DNA of 64,000 nucleotides from Flavobacterium alvei (GTDB lineage Bacteria; Bacteroidota; Bacteroidia; Flavobacteriales; Flavobacteriaceae), in contig NZ_PQVG01000001.1 in assembly GCF_002920895.1 (NCBI RefSeq), positions 310,001 through 374,000 on the forward strand, read 5' to 3'. A program made the position numbers and the translations under genes. This document shows positions 20,566 through 30,754 of the stretch, piece by piece. Numbering within the stretch: the first letter of the stretch is position 1; every line of letters starts with the position of its first letter. The notes beneath the pieces were generated by a model. It saw only the letters and a list, made by a program, of their open reading frames with translations, did not search any database and had not been told where the DNA came from.

Positions 20566-23500
20566 TTAGAAACGTGTTGTTATACCTAATGAAATACGTG
20601 AAGTTGGAGGCGTACGAGAGTTATCAATTGCTATTCCAAAAGGGTCACCTGATTTCATACTTACCTCTGGATCTTGTCCTCTATAGTTGGTCCAAGTATA
20701 TAAATTATCCGCTGTGATATAGGTTCTAATTTCATCCATTTTTAATTTTTTTAGCATTGACTTACCTAAAGTATAGCTAAATGTAATAGAACGAAGGCGA
20801 AGGAAAGAAGCGTCTTCTACATAACGATCTGATCCTAACCAGTTATAACCAGCTCCATATACTGCTCTTGGCATATCGGTTACATCACCAGGATTACGCC
20901 ATCTTGATAATGTAGCCGTACTTTGATTATTCCAACCATACATATTGGTTGTAAGCATATCTGTTCCGTTTACGATATCATAATTCAAACGGTAGTTGAA
21001 ATACAACAATAATTTGAATTGATTATTAAAAATGATATTAGGACCAAATCCACCAGTAAGTTTTGGGTTACTATTTCCTAAATAAACTACGTCACGACTG
21101 TCAATATTTCCATCTTTATTGATATCTTCATAAATAGCATCACCCGGTTGAAAAATATAATCTGTATTTGGATAATTAAAACGCATATAAACGGTTTGTC
21201 CATTTGGACCAGTAATTACATTTCCATTACCATCTCTTGCTAATGTAGCATCTTTGTCAACATACACACCTTTGAATTTATATCCGTAGAAAGAACCAAA
21301 AGGGTTATCGATTTGAAGAAAACGTTTAAACTCTCCATTACGATCTGTGTTTCCAGATTGATTTGGATAATATTCAGATATCTCACGAATCATGTTTTCA
21401 TTACTAGAAATATTGAAGTTGAATTCCACTTTCCATTTACCTGATTTATACGGAGTTGTAAAAAGACCTACTTCCCAACCTTGGTTATCCATAGTTCCTA
21501 CGTTAGCATCTACTTTACTATACCCAGAAATTGTAGTTAAATCAATGTTTTGAAAAATCATATCTTCAGTAGTGTTACGGTAGAAATCTACATCCAAAGT
21601 TAGTCTTCGTTTAAACATTTGAAGGTTAAACCCAAGGTTTTTACCTGTTAGAGTTTCCCAACGTAAATTACTCAATTCTATATTTTGTGGATACACTCCA
21701 TTCATTCCTAAATAATCTGAACTGAAGTTGCCATAAACATTAAAAAAGCTATAATCGTATCTTGGTGCTTTACCGGATTTTCCGTAACTTAATCTTAAAC
21801 TGAAATCATCAATATATGTTAGTTTTTTCATAAACTTTTCATCTGATATTCTCCAACGAGCCGAAGCAGAAGGAAATAATCCGTATCTGTTTTCAGGACC
21901 AAATTTTGAGTTACCATCAGCACGAAGACCAACGTTTACAATATAGCGATTGTCCATCAAACCGTATTGAGCATTTAACAAACTACCTACCGATCTTGCC
22001 TGACTATTATTGGTATACAACTGCAAATCTGAGTTTTGTGTTCTAGAAGGATTAGATGGGTCTGTAAGCAAAGACGAAGCGGTGTTCGAAGTTAATACCT
22101 GATGAGACTCATAGCGAAAATCATTACTTTGAATAGACCAAAGCATTTGTAAACTTTGGTTTTTACCAATATTAGGCGAATAAATAAAGTTGGTTTTAGT
22201 TGTAATACTTGAAGTATCAACATCAGCATCTGAAGCACGGTTTACTACCGTTTCAGTAATAGGACGACCGGTTGCATTTTGTGGTAAAAATGCTTTGGCT
22301 TTTGTACTATTGAAATCAAATTGTAAATCGAATGTGGCTATTAATTCTTTCGGGATAATGTCAACATTAATATTAAAATGAGGTACAATTCTATCACTTA
22401 CTTGATCGTTAGTGGCATACTCAGCCATAGCAACTGGATTATAAGTTCCAGGATATCTACCTTGTACGTTTTGTGCTGGAGAAAAATAGTTAGGAGTTAA
22501 TATCCCTTCTTCATTATATTCATATACACCCATATTTGGCATTTTCCCATAGGCCACACTTCGTATAAGGTCACCATTTCCTGTTCCATTAACATAATTA
22601 CGTTGGGTATCGGAATGGGTATATGATATATCTGTTTTAAATTTGATACGGTCAGATACAACATAATCAAGATTCAAACGAGTACTCACCCTTTCAAAAC
22701 CAGTTCCTCTAGTAACCCCTTTAGAATTATAATATCCTACCGATGTAAAATATCTAGCTCTTTGTCCACCACCTTGTAAAGAAAGGTTGTGATCACCAAT
22801 CAATCCTGTTTGCGAAACCTCATCGATCCAATTCGTATTATTACTATAGTTTTTGTAATAATACACTTCTTGAGGATCATACATAAATTCTTTTACCGTT
22901 TGAGTATTCAAAGGCACACCATTTCTGTTCATAAATTCCTCTGGAATCAATTGCGAATATTGATCTCCATTTAACATAGGAATAGCGTCTGGCAGTTTTG
23001 AATAAGTTCCAACAAAAGAGTAATTAATTTTTGGAGCACTAATACCTCCACGTTTTGTGTTGATGATAATAACCCCACCTGCAGCACGTGAACCCCACAA
23101 AGCTGTGGCCGCCGCGTCTTTGTCAATGGTAATGGTTTCGATATCTGAAGGAGCAATATTCAACAAGGCCGCATACCCTTCGTCATCGGCAGTACCAAAG
23201 TTGAAATCTGCCGGGATTGATGTTTCATAAGGCATTCCATCAACAACAATCAATGGAGCAGAAGAACCAGAGATAGAAGAAGCTCCTCTAATTTTGATTT
23301 GCATTCCAGCTCCTGGATCACCACTACTAGCAATAATATCAACACCCGCAACACGTCCTTGCAATTGCTCGTCAATAGACGCTGCTTGTGAAGTTGCTAA
23401 ATCACTGGCTTTGATGGTTACAGAACTTGTTGTTTTATTTCGTTCAGAAATATTCATCAATCCCGTTTCTACCTTTTTTTGAGAAGTAATTACAACTTCA

Positions 23501-23847
23501 CTTAAAGTTTCAACAGAAGATACTAAGGCAATTCTAATATTATCTCTTCCATCAATGGAAACTAATTTAGACTTATAGCCAATAGAAGAGACAAATATTT
23601 TGTTTTTTGGGTTTTTTACATGTATTGCAAAATTTCCATCAACGTCAGACAAGACCCCTGTTATAGTACGATTCTCTGAATCTTGTTCTACAACAGTTGC
23701 TGATGGTATAGGTAAATTATCACTTGAATCGACTACCTTACCACGCACAACAGTAGTTTTAGCATTTTGCGCTAAAGTTGGTAGTGCTGCCAAGACAATC
23801 AAGGCAAATGAAAAACAGTAAAGTAAATTGGTTATTTTTTGTTTCAT
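20566..23847 (-). CDS. SusC/RagA-family TonB-dependent transporter (second pair)
   Basis: 1093 residues if started at the ATG at 23847, which I prefer. It gives a normal signal peptide (MKQKITNLLYCF through LPTLAQ) and places the start 1 bp after the preceding stop, whereas the in-frame ATG at 23877 would add ten residues and overlap that gene. A carboxypeptidase-regulatory-like domain (about 35-110) is followed by TLSEVVITSQKKV and the plug (LQGRVAGVDIIASSGDPGAG, IKIRGASSIS, PLIVVDGMPYETS, DKDAAATALWGSRAAGGVIII). The barrel ends in ISLGITTRF. It imports oligosaccharides through the outer membrane with the SusD encoded next. Confidence 0.94.
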   Translation of the reverse strand: MKQKITNLLYCFSFALIVLAALPTLAQNAKTTVVRGKVVDSSDNLPIPSATVVEQDSENRTITGVLSDVDGNFAIHVKNPKNKIFVSSIGYKSKLVSIDGRDNIRIALVSSVETLSEVVITSQKKVETGLMNISERNKTTSSVTIKASDLATSQAASIDEQLQGRVAGVDIIASSGDPGAGMQIKIRGASSISGSSAPLIVVDGMPYETSIPADFNFGTADDEGYAALLNIAPSDIETITIDKDAAATALWGSRAAGGVIIINTKRGGISAPKINYSFVGTYSKLPDAIPMLNGDQYSQLIPEEFMNRNGVPLNTQTVKEFMYDPQEVYYYKNYSNNTNWIDEVSQTGLIGDHNLSLQGGGQRARYFTSVGYYNSKGVTRGTGFERVSTRLNLDYVVSDRIKFKTDISYTHSDTQRNYVNGTGNGDLIRSVAYGKMPNMGVYEYNEEGILTPNYFSPAQNVQGRYPGTYNPVAMAEYATNDQVSDRIVPHFNINVDIIPKELIATFDLQFDFNSTKAKAFLPQNATGRPITETVVNRASDADVDTSSITTKTNFIYSPNIGKNQSLQMLWSIQSNDFRYESHQVLTSNTASSLLTDPSNPSRTQNSDLQLYTNNSQARSVGSLLNAQYGLMDNRYIVNVGLRADGNSKFGPENRYGLFPSASARWRISDEKFMKKLTYIDDFSLRLSYGKSGKAPRYDYSFFNVYGNFSSDYLGMNGVYPQNIELSNLRWETLTGKNLGFNLQMFKRRLTLDVDFYRNTTEDMIFQNIDLTTISGYSKVDANVGTMDNQGWEVGLFTTPYKSGKWKVEFNFNISSNENMIREISEYYPNQSGNTDRNGEFKRFLQIDNPFGSFYGYKFKGVYVDKDATLARDGNGNVITGPNGQTVYMRFNYPNTDYIFQPGDAIYEDINKDGNIDSRDVVYLGNSNPKLTGGFGPNIIFNNQFKLLLYFNYRLNYDIVNGTDMLTTNMYGWNNQSTATLSRWRNPGDVTDMPRAVYGAGYNWLGSDRYVEDASFLRLRSITFSYTLGKSMLKKLKMDEIRTYITADNLYTWTNYRGQDPEVSMKSGDPFGIAIDNSRTPPTSRISLGITTRF

Positions 23848-23848
23848 T

Positions 23849-26089
23849 TTATTCCGTATATAAAAGATAATTGTCAACTAAATGGATTAAGGTTCTGTCA
23901 GCTAAATTGTTACTTTGAGCAGGTATAAAGTTAGAAGTTTTTTTAGCAGCATCAATAAAGGTTAAAACCCCTGTGTCGCTTAAAACACCTACATAAGTTT
24001 TCTCTCCCTTACTATCCTTTCTCAAAGTTTCAAACTGACCCCCTAAAAGTCCATCATCAGAAACAGTCTTAGTTACTAGGATATGATAACGAAGAAAATC
24101 AGCTACTAAATCTTTTTCTCCTAAGGTAGGCGGTGTAAAATTAGGCACACCCGTTGTTACATTTCCAGGAAGCACTCCAGCTTTTACGGCTTTCACAATT
24201 GCAGCATTGTTTGGAACTACAAATGTATAAGCTGTCCCTAAATCTACTCCTTCTATTTTATCCCCTGTTGCATTGTAAATAGAAGAATTTTTTAAATAAT
24301 TATAAAAATGTGAAAATTCTGAACCTACTGGCGTAGCTAAATTTTTAAGATCCACACCTGGAGACTCTTCGCTAAATTCTATTAAATTATCTATATAATA
24401 GGTACGTCCGTTTTGTTGATCTTCGAATCCAACGACATTGGCAGCATTTCCCAAAACTTCATTTCCTGCCCCATACACCTTGTTGTTTTTCCATTTGATA
24501 TATTCACCAGCAATATCGGCATCACCAGTACGAATAACACCCGAACCTGATAAATCATCCAATTCTCCGTTAGGAGTAGAAACGATACAATTATACAAAA
24601 CACGTAATAAACGTAATCTGGCACTAGCTCCAGTAATAACTGCTGAATTTATTGGAGAAGTATATCTCCATTCAGAACGACTCACGTCATAATCATATCC
24701 AAGTCCACGCAATACTGTGTCTGAAGGAAGAAACAAAGTGAATCTTTGATTAATATTACTAATAATTTCTCTATAAGAAGATCCATCATTAAACAATCGT
24801 GTAGCTAAAGTAAAGTTAGGATCTAAATAAGCCGATGTGTAAACACTATAAAACAAATTAGATTTCTGTACTTTATTAGTACCATAAAAGAATCCATTAC
24901 TTAAAGCTTTGGCGTCTTTCACATTAGTATTCATATCAAACCTCAAATCTTCATCTAGTGCATTGCTAAAAGATCCAATCTTTGATGGCCAAACTGCATT
25001 GATTACCATATGTGCCTTGAACAAGTCTTCAAAAACGTATTTTGGAAGTTTATCAAGTGAAGGATAGTTTTTAAGCAAAACTTTATCCACAAATTCTTGT
25101 AAAGAAGCATTATCAGGAACAAACATAGTATAAGCATCATTTTGCCCATCATTATCCGCTTGTTTCAAATAACTCTCATTATTAGGAGAAAAAGGCAAAG
25201 CAGCATCAAACACCTTTACATATACTCGGTCAGATTTACCAGTAAAATTATTATAAGTAGTAGTTGCCGGTTGATTAAAGATATAATTAACCAAATTTTT
25301 ATTTAGCAAATCATTGAAAAGGCTATAATTACTATTGCCCTCAAGATACTGATCTAAACTCACTAACGGTAGCGAAACCTGACTAACCTCTTGAATAATA
25401 CCATTTTCAGCAATAATATTGGCCTGTTTGATAGTACCGCCTAAGACATTAAAATCAGTATATGTTGAATTGGGAAAGAAAAAAGTATAATCACTTGCAT
25501 TAAGACTTTGAGCTGCAAAATATTCTTTCTCAAAATAAGAAATATACTTGTTATTATTATCTCCAGAAACATAATATGGAGCTCCAGATGCAGCACGATT
25601 GTTACGGTTTGACGCCACAACAACCATAGGAACACCGTTTACGGTTTTTTTCTGAAACCCATCATAAAATGCGGTTCTTCGTCTAAAAGCATTATCCACA
25701 ACCCAACCAGCAGCCGATTGATAATCGGAAAGTTGCTCAGTTCGAAACGCATTATATATAAGTGCATATCTTACAATCTTAGCTGCTGTAATCGAATCTA
25801 CTTTAGAAACATCAGCATAACCTTTTTCTTGAAAAAATTTAGTAAAGGCTTCGTCATTAGGTGCCATCATCGTCCAATACCCTGATTTACTCAAGATGTC
25901 TTTGTAGCCTGCTTTACCAATTAGAGCCGTCAGATTTTTGAAATTACCACGTGCTTCCAATTGTTGATAAATAGGATCCTCGAGACCTTCTGGACGAGCA
26001 TAGTACTCATCAAATACGTCTTTATTACAACTAGCAAAAAATGCCAGTAGTGGAAGAACTAATAAATAGTAGTGTATTTTTTTCTTCAT
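23849..26089 (-). CDS. Large multi-fasciclin-domain lipoprotein, first gene of the SusCD operon
   Basis: 746 residues. The lipoprotein signal ends at AFFASCNKDV. About four FAS1 repeats can be followed: LTALIGKAGYKDIL with WTMMAPNDEAFTKFF (about 50-165), NSNYSLFNDLLNKN with YTMFVPDNASLQEF (about 250-390), a third with FTLFLPSDTVL (about 420-560), and a fourth with YTFVVPNNAAIVKAV (about 600-746). It is the first gene after the shared-type promoter at 26164-26208 and is followed after 1 bp by the second SusC gene. A surface-exposed lipoprotein helping to bind or organise glycan is inferred. No catalytic motif is visible, and the C-terminal sugar-binding-like tail of the two other fasciclin proteins is absent. 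Confidence 0.82.
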   Translation of the reverse strand: MKKKIHYYLLVLPLLAFFASCNKDVFDEYYARPEGLEDPIYQQLEARGNFKNLTALIGKAGYKDILSKSGYWTMMAPNDEAFTKFFQEKGYADVSKVDSITAAKIVRYALIYNAFRTEQLSDYQSAAGWVVDNAFRRRTAFYDGFQKKTVNGVPMVVVASNRNNRAASGAPYYVSGDNNNKYISYFEKEYFAAQSLNASDYTFFFPNSTYTDFNVLGGTIKQANIIAENGIIQEVSQVSLPLVSLDQYLEGNSNYSLFNDLLNKNLVNYIFNQPATTTYNNFTGKSDRVYVKVFDAALPFSPNNESYLKQADNDGQNDAYTMFVPDNASLQEFVDKVLLKNYPSLDKLPKYVFEDLFKAHMVINAVWPSKIGSFSNALDEDLRFDMNTNVKDAKALSNGFFYGTNKVQKSNLFYSVYTSAYLDPNFTLATRLFNDGSSYREIISNINQRFTLFLPSDTVLRGLGYDYDVSRSEWRYTSPINSAVITGASARLRLLRVLYNCIVSTPNGELDDLSGSGVIRTGDADIAGEYIKWKNNKVYGAGNEVLGNAANVVGFEDQQNGRTYYIDNLIEFSEESPGVDLKNLATPVGSEFSHFYNYLKNSSIYNATGDKIEGVDLGTAYTFVVPNNAAIVKAVKAGVLPGNVTTGVPNFTPPTLGEKDLVADFLRYHILVTKTVSDDGLLGGQFETLRKDSKGEKTYVGVLSDTGVLTFIDAAKKTSNFIPAQSNNLADRTLIHLVDNYLLYTE

Positions 26090-26163
26090 TAGAAATTAAC
26101 TTATAAAATGGTGAACAATAATTTATACTTTTTTTAACTTTTTTTTAAATCATTTAACATTTC

Positions 26164-26208
26164 CAAAAATACAGGTTCAAGACAGCACTTCTATCCTGCC
26201 CTGTCCTG
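26164..26208 (-). promoter_or_regulatory. Promoter of the SusCD/fasciclin operon, CAGGA-repeat class
   Basis: On the minus strand, two CAGGA boxes (26204-26208 and 26194-26198, 5 bp apart) are followed after exactly 22 bp by TATTTTTG (26164-26171), an exact TAnnTTTG -7 box 75 bp before the ATG. The same layout occurs before two other genes (30433-30477 and 32216-32260). The boxes occupy the -33 region, so an activator probably replaces a -33 element. Confidence 0.75.
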
Positions 26209-26617
26209 TTTTATTTATTTTTTTTTACTAAAAAAATAAATAACCCAATTAAATAATAATACCATAAAAAACACAGCACTATTTCATTAATTTAATATTT
26301 CCTTTATTGACAATGCTTCAAGAGTCACATTATCTTTAAAATTTGTGTATCAATAAAACAAAAACCCATTAACATTTCTTTTGGATTTTAGCAAATTGAA
26401 ATGAGTGTATCTAATTAAAAAAAAACATTAAATCAGCAATAAAACCAACTAATTATTCTTAAAATTAAAAAAAATACAACTAATTACAACTGCTAACGAA
26501 TATTATTTAACATTATTCGCAATCATTTATTAAAAACAAATCTATAAAATAAGCTTTTTCTTAAAAAAAATTTCGTCAGTATTGGCCCAGAAATAGATTA
26601 GTAATGCGTGTTAAAAA
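26209..26617. other. Noncoding A+T-rich spacer
   Basis: About 400 bp between the SusCD promoter and the PL11 terminator. I see only A/T runs and no convincing ORF, RNA gene or repeat. Confidence 0.5.
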
Positions 26618-26648
26618 AAAAGGATTTACAAAATTTGCAAATCCTTTT
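26618..26648 (-). terminator. Intrinsic terminator of the PL11 gene
   Basis: AAAAGGATTT (26618-26627) pairs with AAATCCTTTT (26639-26648), and the enclosed bases extend the stem after one mismatch. On the minus strand the stem runs into a T-tract. It begins 21 bp after the PL11 stop codon. Confidence 0.8.
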
Positions 26649-26669
26649 AAATTAAAATGAAACTCTTTT

Positions 26670-29600
26670 TTATTTTTCAATAACAATTTTCTGTATCGAA
26701 ACACCTTCTTCTGTCTCAACTTTCACAACATAAACACCAGAAACCAAATTAGAGAAATTTAATGAAATGGATTGATTACCCCCAGCGAGTTTAACCTCTT
26801 TTTGACCAACAATTTGCCCCATCAAATTTGAAATAACAACTTTAGCATTTACTGAATTACTACTATTAAATTGAACTTCAAATTGCCCATTAGATGGATT
26901 AGGATGAATAACCACATTCGAATCAAGATCCTTTTCCTCTTTAGCAACTCCCAACGAAGCTGAAACAATTTGAATATTGGGTGTTGGCGCAGGAGCCATA
27001 TCATATCCCAAAAAGAAACTTGGATGTGGCGGTTGATTATAACCTGAGTTTTGCCAAGCAATTGCAGTACGATATTGAGGGTCATGCATCAAAGTATAAA
27101 TTCGTTTGTCGGTAGGAATATTGGTGGTAAAAAGAATCAAAGCAGTATTATCAGAACGGCGAAGAATAATTTCCTCTCTCCAATCACCAAAAATATCAGC
27201 CGTCAGACAAGGATTCTTTTTAGAATCATTATTAGACGAAACTGGTGCTGCGTTGTAAATGGTAAACAAACGATTTAAGGATTGGGTACTTGGATTCCAT
27301 TTGTCCATAATAGTCCCGTCTAGCAATTCGCGTCCCAAATCAGCATCCCACCATACGGCGGCATTTACAGCTTGACTCCCACCAGTTGGTCTGGCTGTAC
27401 CAATTTGACCGTCCTGAACATTATAAAGATTTCCTGAAGAACTCCACATTTCATACCCTCGGTGAGCTGGATCAATATCGGCAGCCAAAGCACGGCCTAC
27501 ATCACCTGTAGTTTCGGCACCAAAAATCATTGCTCCCGTTTTTGCGTCATTCAACCTGATGCCATAAGGACTGTATTGTCCTGGAGATTCTAAACATTGC
27601 CAAATTTCTTGACCAGGACGATCAGGATCCATATCCGACATATGCAAAGCATCTCCGTGTCCTTGACCATAGGTCCAAAGTCGTTTTCCGTCATCATTAA
27701 TAGCACTTGAACCATTAATAACTTCATCTTTTCCATCGCCATCCACATCACCAATGGTCATTTGATGATTTCCTTGACTTGAGTAAGCATTGTTAGCAGG
27801 ATTAGCAGCATCTTTACTATCAAAAATCCAACGCAAAGTAAGCTGACCATTGCGCCAATCGTAAGCTGCGCGCATTAGTTTGTCATAATAACCACGTCCA
27901 ACAATTATACTTGGGCGGGCGCCATCCAAATAAGCCACTGCCGATACAAAACGATCTTGGCGATTACCATAATTATCTCCCCAATCGACCGTATTAGCTC
28001 TGGCTGGCTGATAGGTCACTGTTGCCATTGCCGCCCCTGTTAATCCGTTAAAAACAGTCAAGAATTCAGGCCCTTGTTGTACCCAACCATAAGCATTGCG
28101 ATAATCCACAGTTGCATTTCCGATTACAACTCCTGCTCCATCAATAGTCCCATCAGCGGTTTTCAAAATCATTTCTGATTTACCGTCTCCATCAAAATCA
28201 TACACCATAAAGTGATTAAAGTGCGGCCCTGAATTCACGTTTTTACCAAGATTGATACGCCAAAGTCGTGTGCCATTCATTTTATAGCAATCAAAAATTT
28301 GCTCACCAGAAAAACCTCCTCCATTATGATTCAAAGCTGTTGGATCCCATTTTAGAATAACTTCGTATTCTCCATCACCATCCACATCACCTACACTAGC
28401 ATCATTTGCAGTATAAGTATAAGGTGTTCCGTCAGGCAATGTATTTTCAGGAGGAATTTGCAACGGAATAGACAATTGATTATTTGCCCAAACCGAAACT
28501 GCAGCAGTTGCAATACCTTCGGTTCCGTTGACAATTGCCTTAATAGTATATGTCCCATTGGTTGTGATAGTATCTACATAATTAGTAGAAGTCGTAATTG
28601 GAGTCGCATTGATTTTTACATTATCACGATATATATTAAAAGCTATATCAGAGGGGTCATTCCCCAACAAACGCCAGCTAACAAAAACCTCTGTAGCCGA
28701 TTTTCTCAAGGCAACTACTCCACGGTTTAGAAACTCCATTTGTTTAGCTGTAGTAACCACCGCATCAGGCAGTATCAAAGTATTTACCCGAACATTATCC
28801 CCATAAGTAGTACTTGTTCCTCCACCATTGATAGCATAAGCTCTAACATAATACAATGTAGTTGGATTAAGTCCTGAAACACTAACCGTAAATGCTCCTA
28901 TACCAGTTCCTGAATCTACAACCTTAGTATTAGCAACGGTTGGATTAGCATTAGTACTATAAACAATTCCTCTTTCGGTAATGGTTGTTCCTCCATCAGC
29001 AGTAATTGTGCCACCGGCCTCAACCGTTGTAGAGGTAATATTGGTAACCGTATTGGTTTTAAGCACTGCTGGTGGTGGTGCTGGCGAATAAGCTCGAACA
29101 ACAGGCGTAACAATACTACTCGAATTGGTTTTAGTGTAAACTACATACGGATAGACACTTCCAGCAGCAATAGTTAAATTTCCTGTATTATTTTCAATAC
29201 CTGTAGTCAACACCGAAGGATCTTTCATTTCTGTCCAGACATTAGCTCCTGCAACTTGCTTAAAGACACGCGCTGAATAGGTCGCTGTACTCGAAACATT
29301 ATCAATAAAAGAACAATACAAATTATTTGAAACATCTTTTATCAAGCTCAAACTAGGAGAATCTCTTGAACCTATTCTCGTTGTGGAACTCCAAGTTGCA
29401 GCAGTTTTATTATATTCAATAGATGTAGCACGGTTTGTATCTGCAGTATTAAAAAAAGCAATAGTCAAGTTATTGGCTGAATTCAACACCATACTTGTAT
29501 GACGAACACCTGCGGTGACAGTTGAAGTTGTGGCGGCAGACCAAGTTCCACCAGTAAATTTATACAATGTCATTGTACCAGTTGTAGAACTTGTCGTTCC

Positions 29601-30284
29601 CATATTACAAAATACTAACCAAGGCACATCGGCTTCATCTAAAACCAAACTTACTCCAATTGCAATGGCACTTGCATTGACTTCACCACCTCCAATAGTT
29701 ACCCATGAAATACCATCAAACTTTTTTACAAAAGGCTTTAATATACCATTATCCCCAAAAGCAATATAAGGATTGTTATCTGAATCGAAAGTCAAAGAAC
29801 AACGAGGTGTTGAACTTAATTGAGAAACCCCATTAGTTACTGAACCAACCGAAACATAAAGATTGTTGACATCATTATTTAACGGTTCCCAAAGATTAGT
29901 CTCTTCGTTGTAGATTTTCACAGCCAATTTATTACCATTCCCGGCATCAACATAAGAAACATACAGTCTATTGGTCTTGTCTAAAATAATTCTAGAATAG
30001 GTTAGATTTGTTCCTATATCATCCCCTAATTGCTCCCAAACACCTGTTGTTGCATTCCTTTTTTTGACCTTGACAACTGGCCCAGTTCCTTCTCTTAAAA
30101 CCACATAAGGAACATCGTTCAAAACGGCAATAGAAGTATAAGAAGAAGCCACCGAAGACAAATCGGATTCACTTCCTAAAATAGTCCAATTTTGAGCAAA
30201 GGATGATTGCACTGCTAAAAGCATAAAAACAGCAATAGCAAAAACTTTAGAAGTAGCGTTGTTTAAAAATAGTTGTTTTTTCAC
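26670..30284 (-). CDS. Rhamnogalacturonan lyase (PL11) with N-terminal propeller-like module and T9SS tail
   Basis: 1204 residues starting at GTG (30284); the overlapping ATG at 30286 meets a stop at once. A signal peptide ends at SSFAQ. Residues 32-400 contain seven repeats of a hydrophobic-strand-plus-W pattern (PYVVLREG to VWEQL, LYVSYVDA to LWEPL, PYIAFGDN to SWVTI and so on), which looks like a seven-bladed propeller. An FnIII-like domain follows (about 408-502). The PL11 catalytic region (about 515-1110) starts with RQMEFLNRGVVAL-type sequence (here KQMEFLNRGVVAL) and has repeated Ca-binding DGDG loops (GDVDGDGEYEVILKWDP, YDFDGDGKSEMILKTADG). The T9SS sorting domain is at 1130-1204 (HPNPSNGQFEV to KIVIEK). 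It cleaves the rhamnogalacturonan I backbone outside the cell or on its surface. It is a single-gene unit with its own promoter and terminator. Confidence 0.92.
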   Translation of the reverse strand: MKKQLFLNNATSKVFAIAVFMLLAVQSSFAQNWTILGSESDLSSVASSYTSIAVLNDVPYVVLREGTGPVVKVKKRNATTGVWEQLGDDIGTNLTYSRIILDKTNRLYVSYVDAGNGNKLAVKIYNEETNLWEPLNNDVNNLYVSVGSVTNGVSQLSSTPRCSLTFDSDNNPYIAFGDNGILKPFVKKFDGISWVTIGGGEVNASAIAIGVSLVLDEADVPWLVFCNMGTTSSTTGTMTLYKFTGGTWSAATTSTVTAGVRHTSMVLNSANNLTIAFFNTADTNRATSIEYNKTAATWSSTTRIGSRDSPSLSLIKDVSNNLYCSFIDNVSSTATYSARVFKQVAGANVWTEMKDPSVLTTGIENNTGNLTIAAGSVYPYVVYTKTNSSSIVTPVVRAYSPAPPPAVLKTNTVTNITSTTVEAGGTITADGGTTITERGIVYSTNANPTVANTKVVDSGTGIGAFTVSVSGLNPTTLYYVRAYAINGGGTSTTYGDNVRVNTLILPDAVVTTAKQMEFLNRGVVALRKSATEVFVSWRLLGNDPSDIAFNIYRDNVKINATPITTSTNYVDTITTNGTYTIKAIVNGTEGIATAAVSVWANNQLSIPLQIPPENTLPDGTPYTYTANDASVGDVDGDGEYEVILKWDPTALNHNGGGFSGEQIFDCYKMNGTRLWRINLGKNVNSGPHFNHFMVYDFDGDGKSEMILKTADGTIDGAGVVIGNATVDYRNAYGWVQQGPEFLTVFNGLTGAAMATVTYQPARANTVDWGDNYGNRQDRFVSAVAYLDGARPSIIVGRGYYDKLMRAAYDWRNGQLTLRWIFDSKDAANPANNAYSSQGNHQMTIGDVDGDGKDEVINGSSAINDDGKRLWTYGQGHGDALHMSDMDPDRPGQEIWQCLESPGQYSPYGIRLNDAKTGAMIFGAETTGDVGRALAADIDPAHRGYEMWSSSGNLYNVQDGQIGTARPTGGSQAVNAAVWWDADLGRELLDGTIMDKWNPSTQSLNRLFTIYNAAPVSSNNDSKKNPCLTADIFGDWREEIILRRSDNTALILFTTNIPTDKRIYTLMHDPQYRTAIAWQNSGYNQPPHPSFFLGYDMAPAPTPNIQIVSASLGVAKEEKDLDSNVVIHPNPSNGQFEVQFNSSNSVNAKVVISNLMGQIVGQKEVKLAGGNQSISLNFSNLVSGVYVVKVETEEGVSIQKIVIEK

Positions 30285-30432
30285 ATCTAAATAATTAATG
30301 GTTGAAACTAAATAGTAAGTCCTTTTTTTTACCAGATTTGAATATAGTTTTTAAATATTCGAAGAATATAAAAAACAAATAAATTATGGAGTAAAAAAAC
30401 AGGATGTGTATTTTTTTTGTTAATATTTTCTC

Positions 30433-30477
30433 CAAAACTATTATTATCTTTTTTTAATAGTATCCTGTAGAATCCTG
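30433..30477 (-). promoter_or_regulatory. Promoter of the PL11 gene, CAGGA-repeat class
   Basis: On the minus strand CAGGA (30473-30477), 5 bp, CAGGA (30463-30467), 22 bp, then TAGTTTTG (30433-30440, TAnnTTTG), 149 bp before the GTG start. Spacing is identical to the SusCD operon promoter. One further CAGGA in the opposite orientation lies at 30400-30404. Confidence 0.75.
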
Positions 30478-30587
30478 TTTTAGCTTAAAAATTGCAACTC
30501 ATAATTTGAAAATTTCAATTGCAAAAGCCTATCTAAATAATTATTCTATTTAAAGCCCCCCTCTAAAACATAAAAATAAATTACGCA

Positions 30588-30639
30588 AAAAACCCAGACC
30601 ACTTTAACATCCATTGGACAAAAGCATATCTGGGTTTTT
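30588..30639 (-). terminator. Hairpin terminator of the 451-aa protein gene
   Basis: AAAAACCCAGA (30588-30598) pairs perfectly with TCTGGGTTTTT (30629-30639) around a 30-nt loop. It lies about 115 bp after the stop of the gene at 30755-32110 and upstream of the PL11 promoter, separating the two units. A and T tracts on both sides allow either direction. Confidence 0.6.
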
Positions 30640-30754
30640 AACTTGAATGCGTCTCGCCAAAAAAAGCAACTACACTCTATGGGTTCAAATAACTAAATTC
30701 AATTGCGAGTTTTAAATTCTAAAATCAATAGCAATTCAATTCAAAATTGAGTTT

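Noticed and set aside
20566..23877. Longer start for the second SusC-type gene at 23877
   Set aside because: It overlaps the preceding gene by 29 bp and puts ten residues before an otherwise normal signal peptide.
30400..30404. Extra CAGGA box on the + strand as part of the PL11 operator
   Set aside because: It is single, in the opposite orientation and on the downstream side of the -7 box; too short to call.
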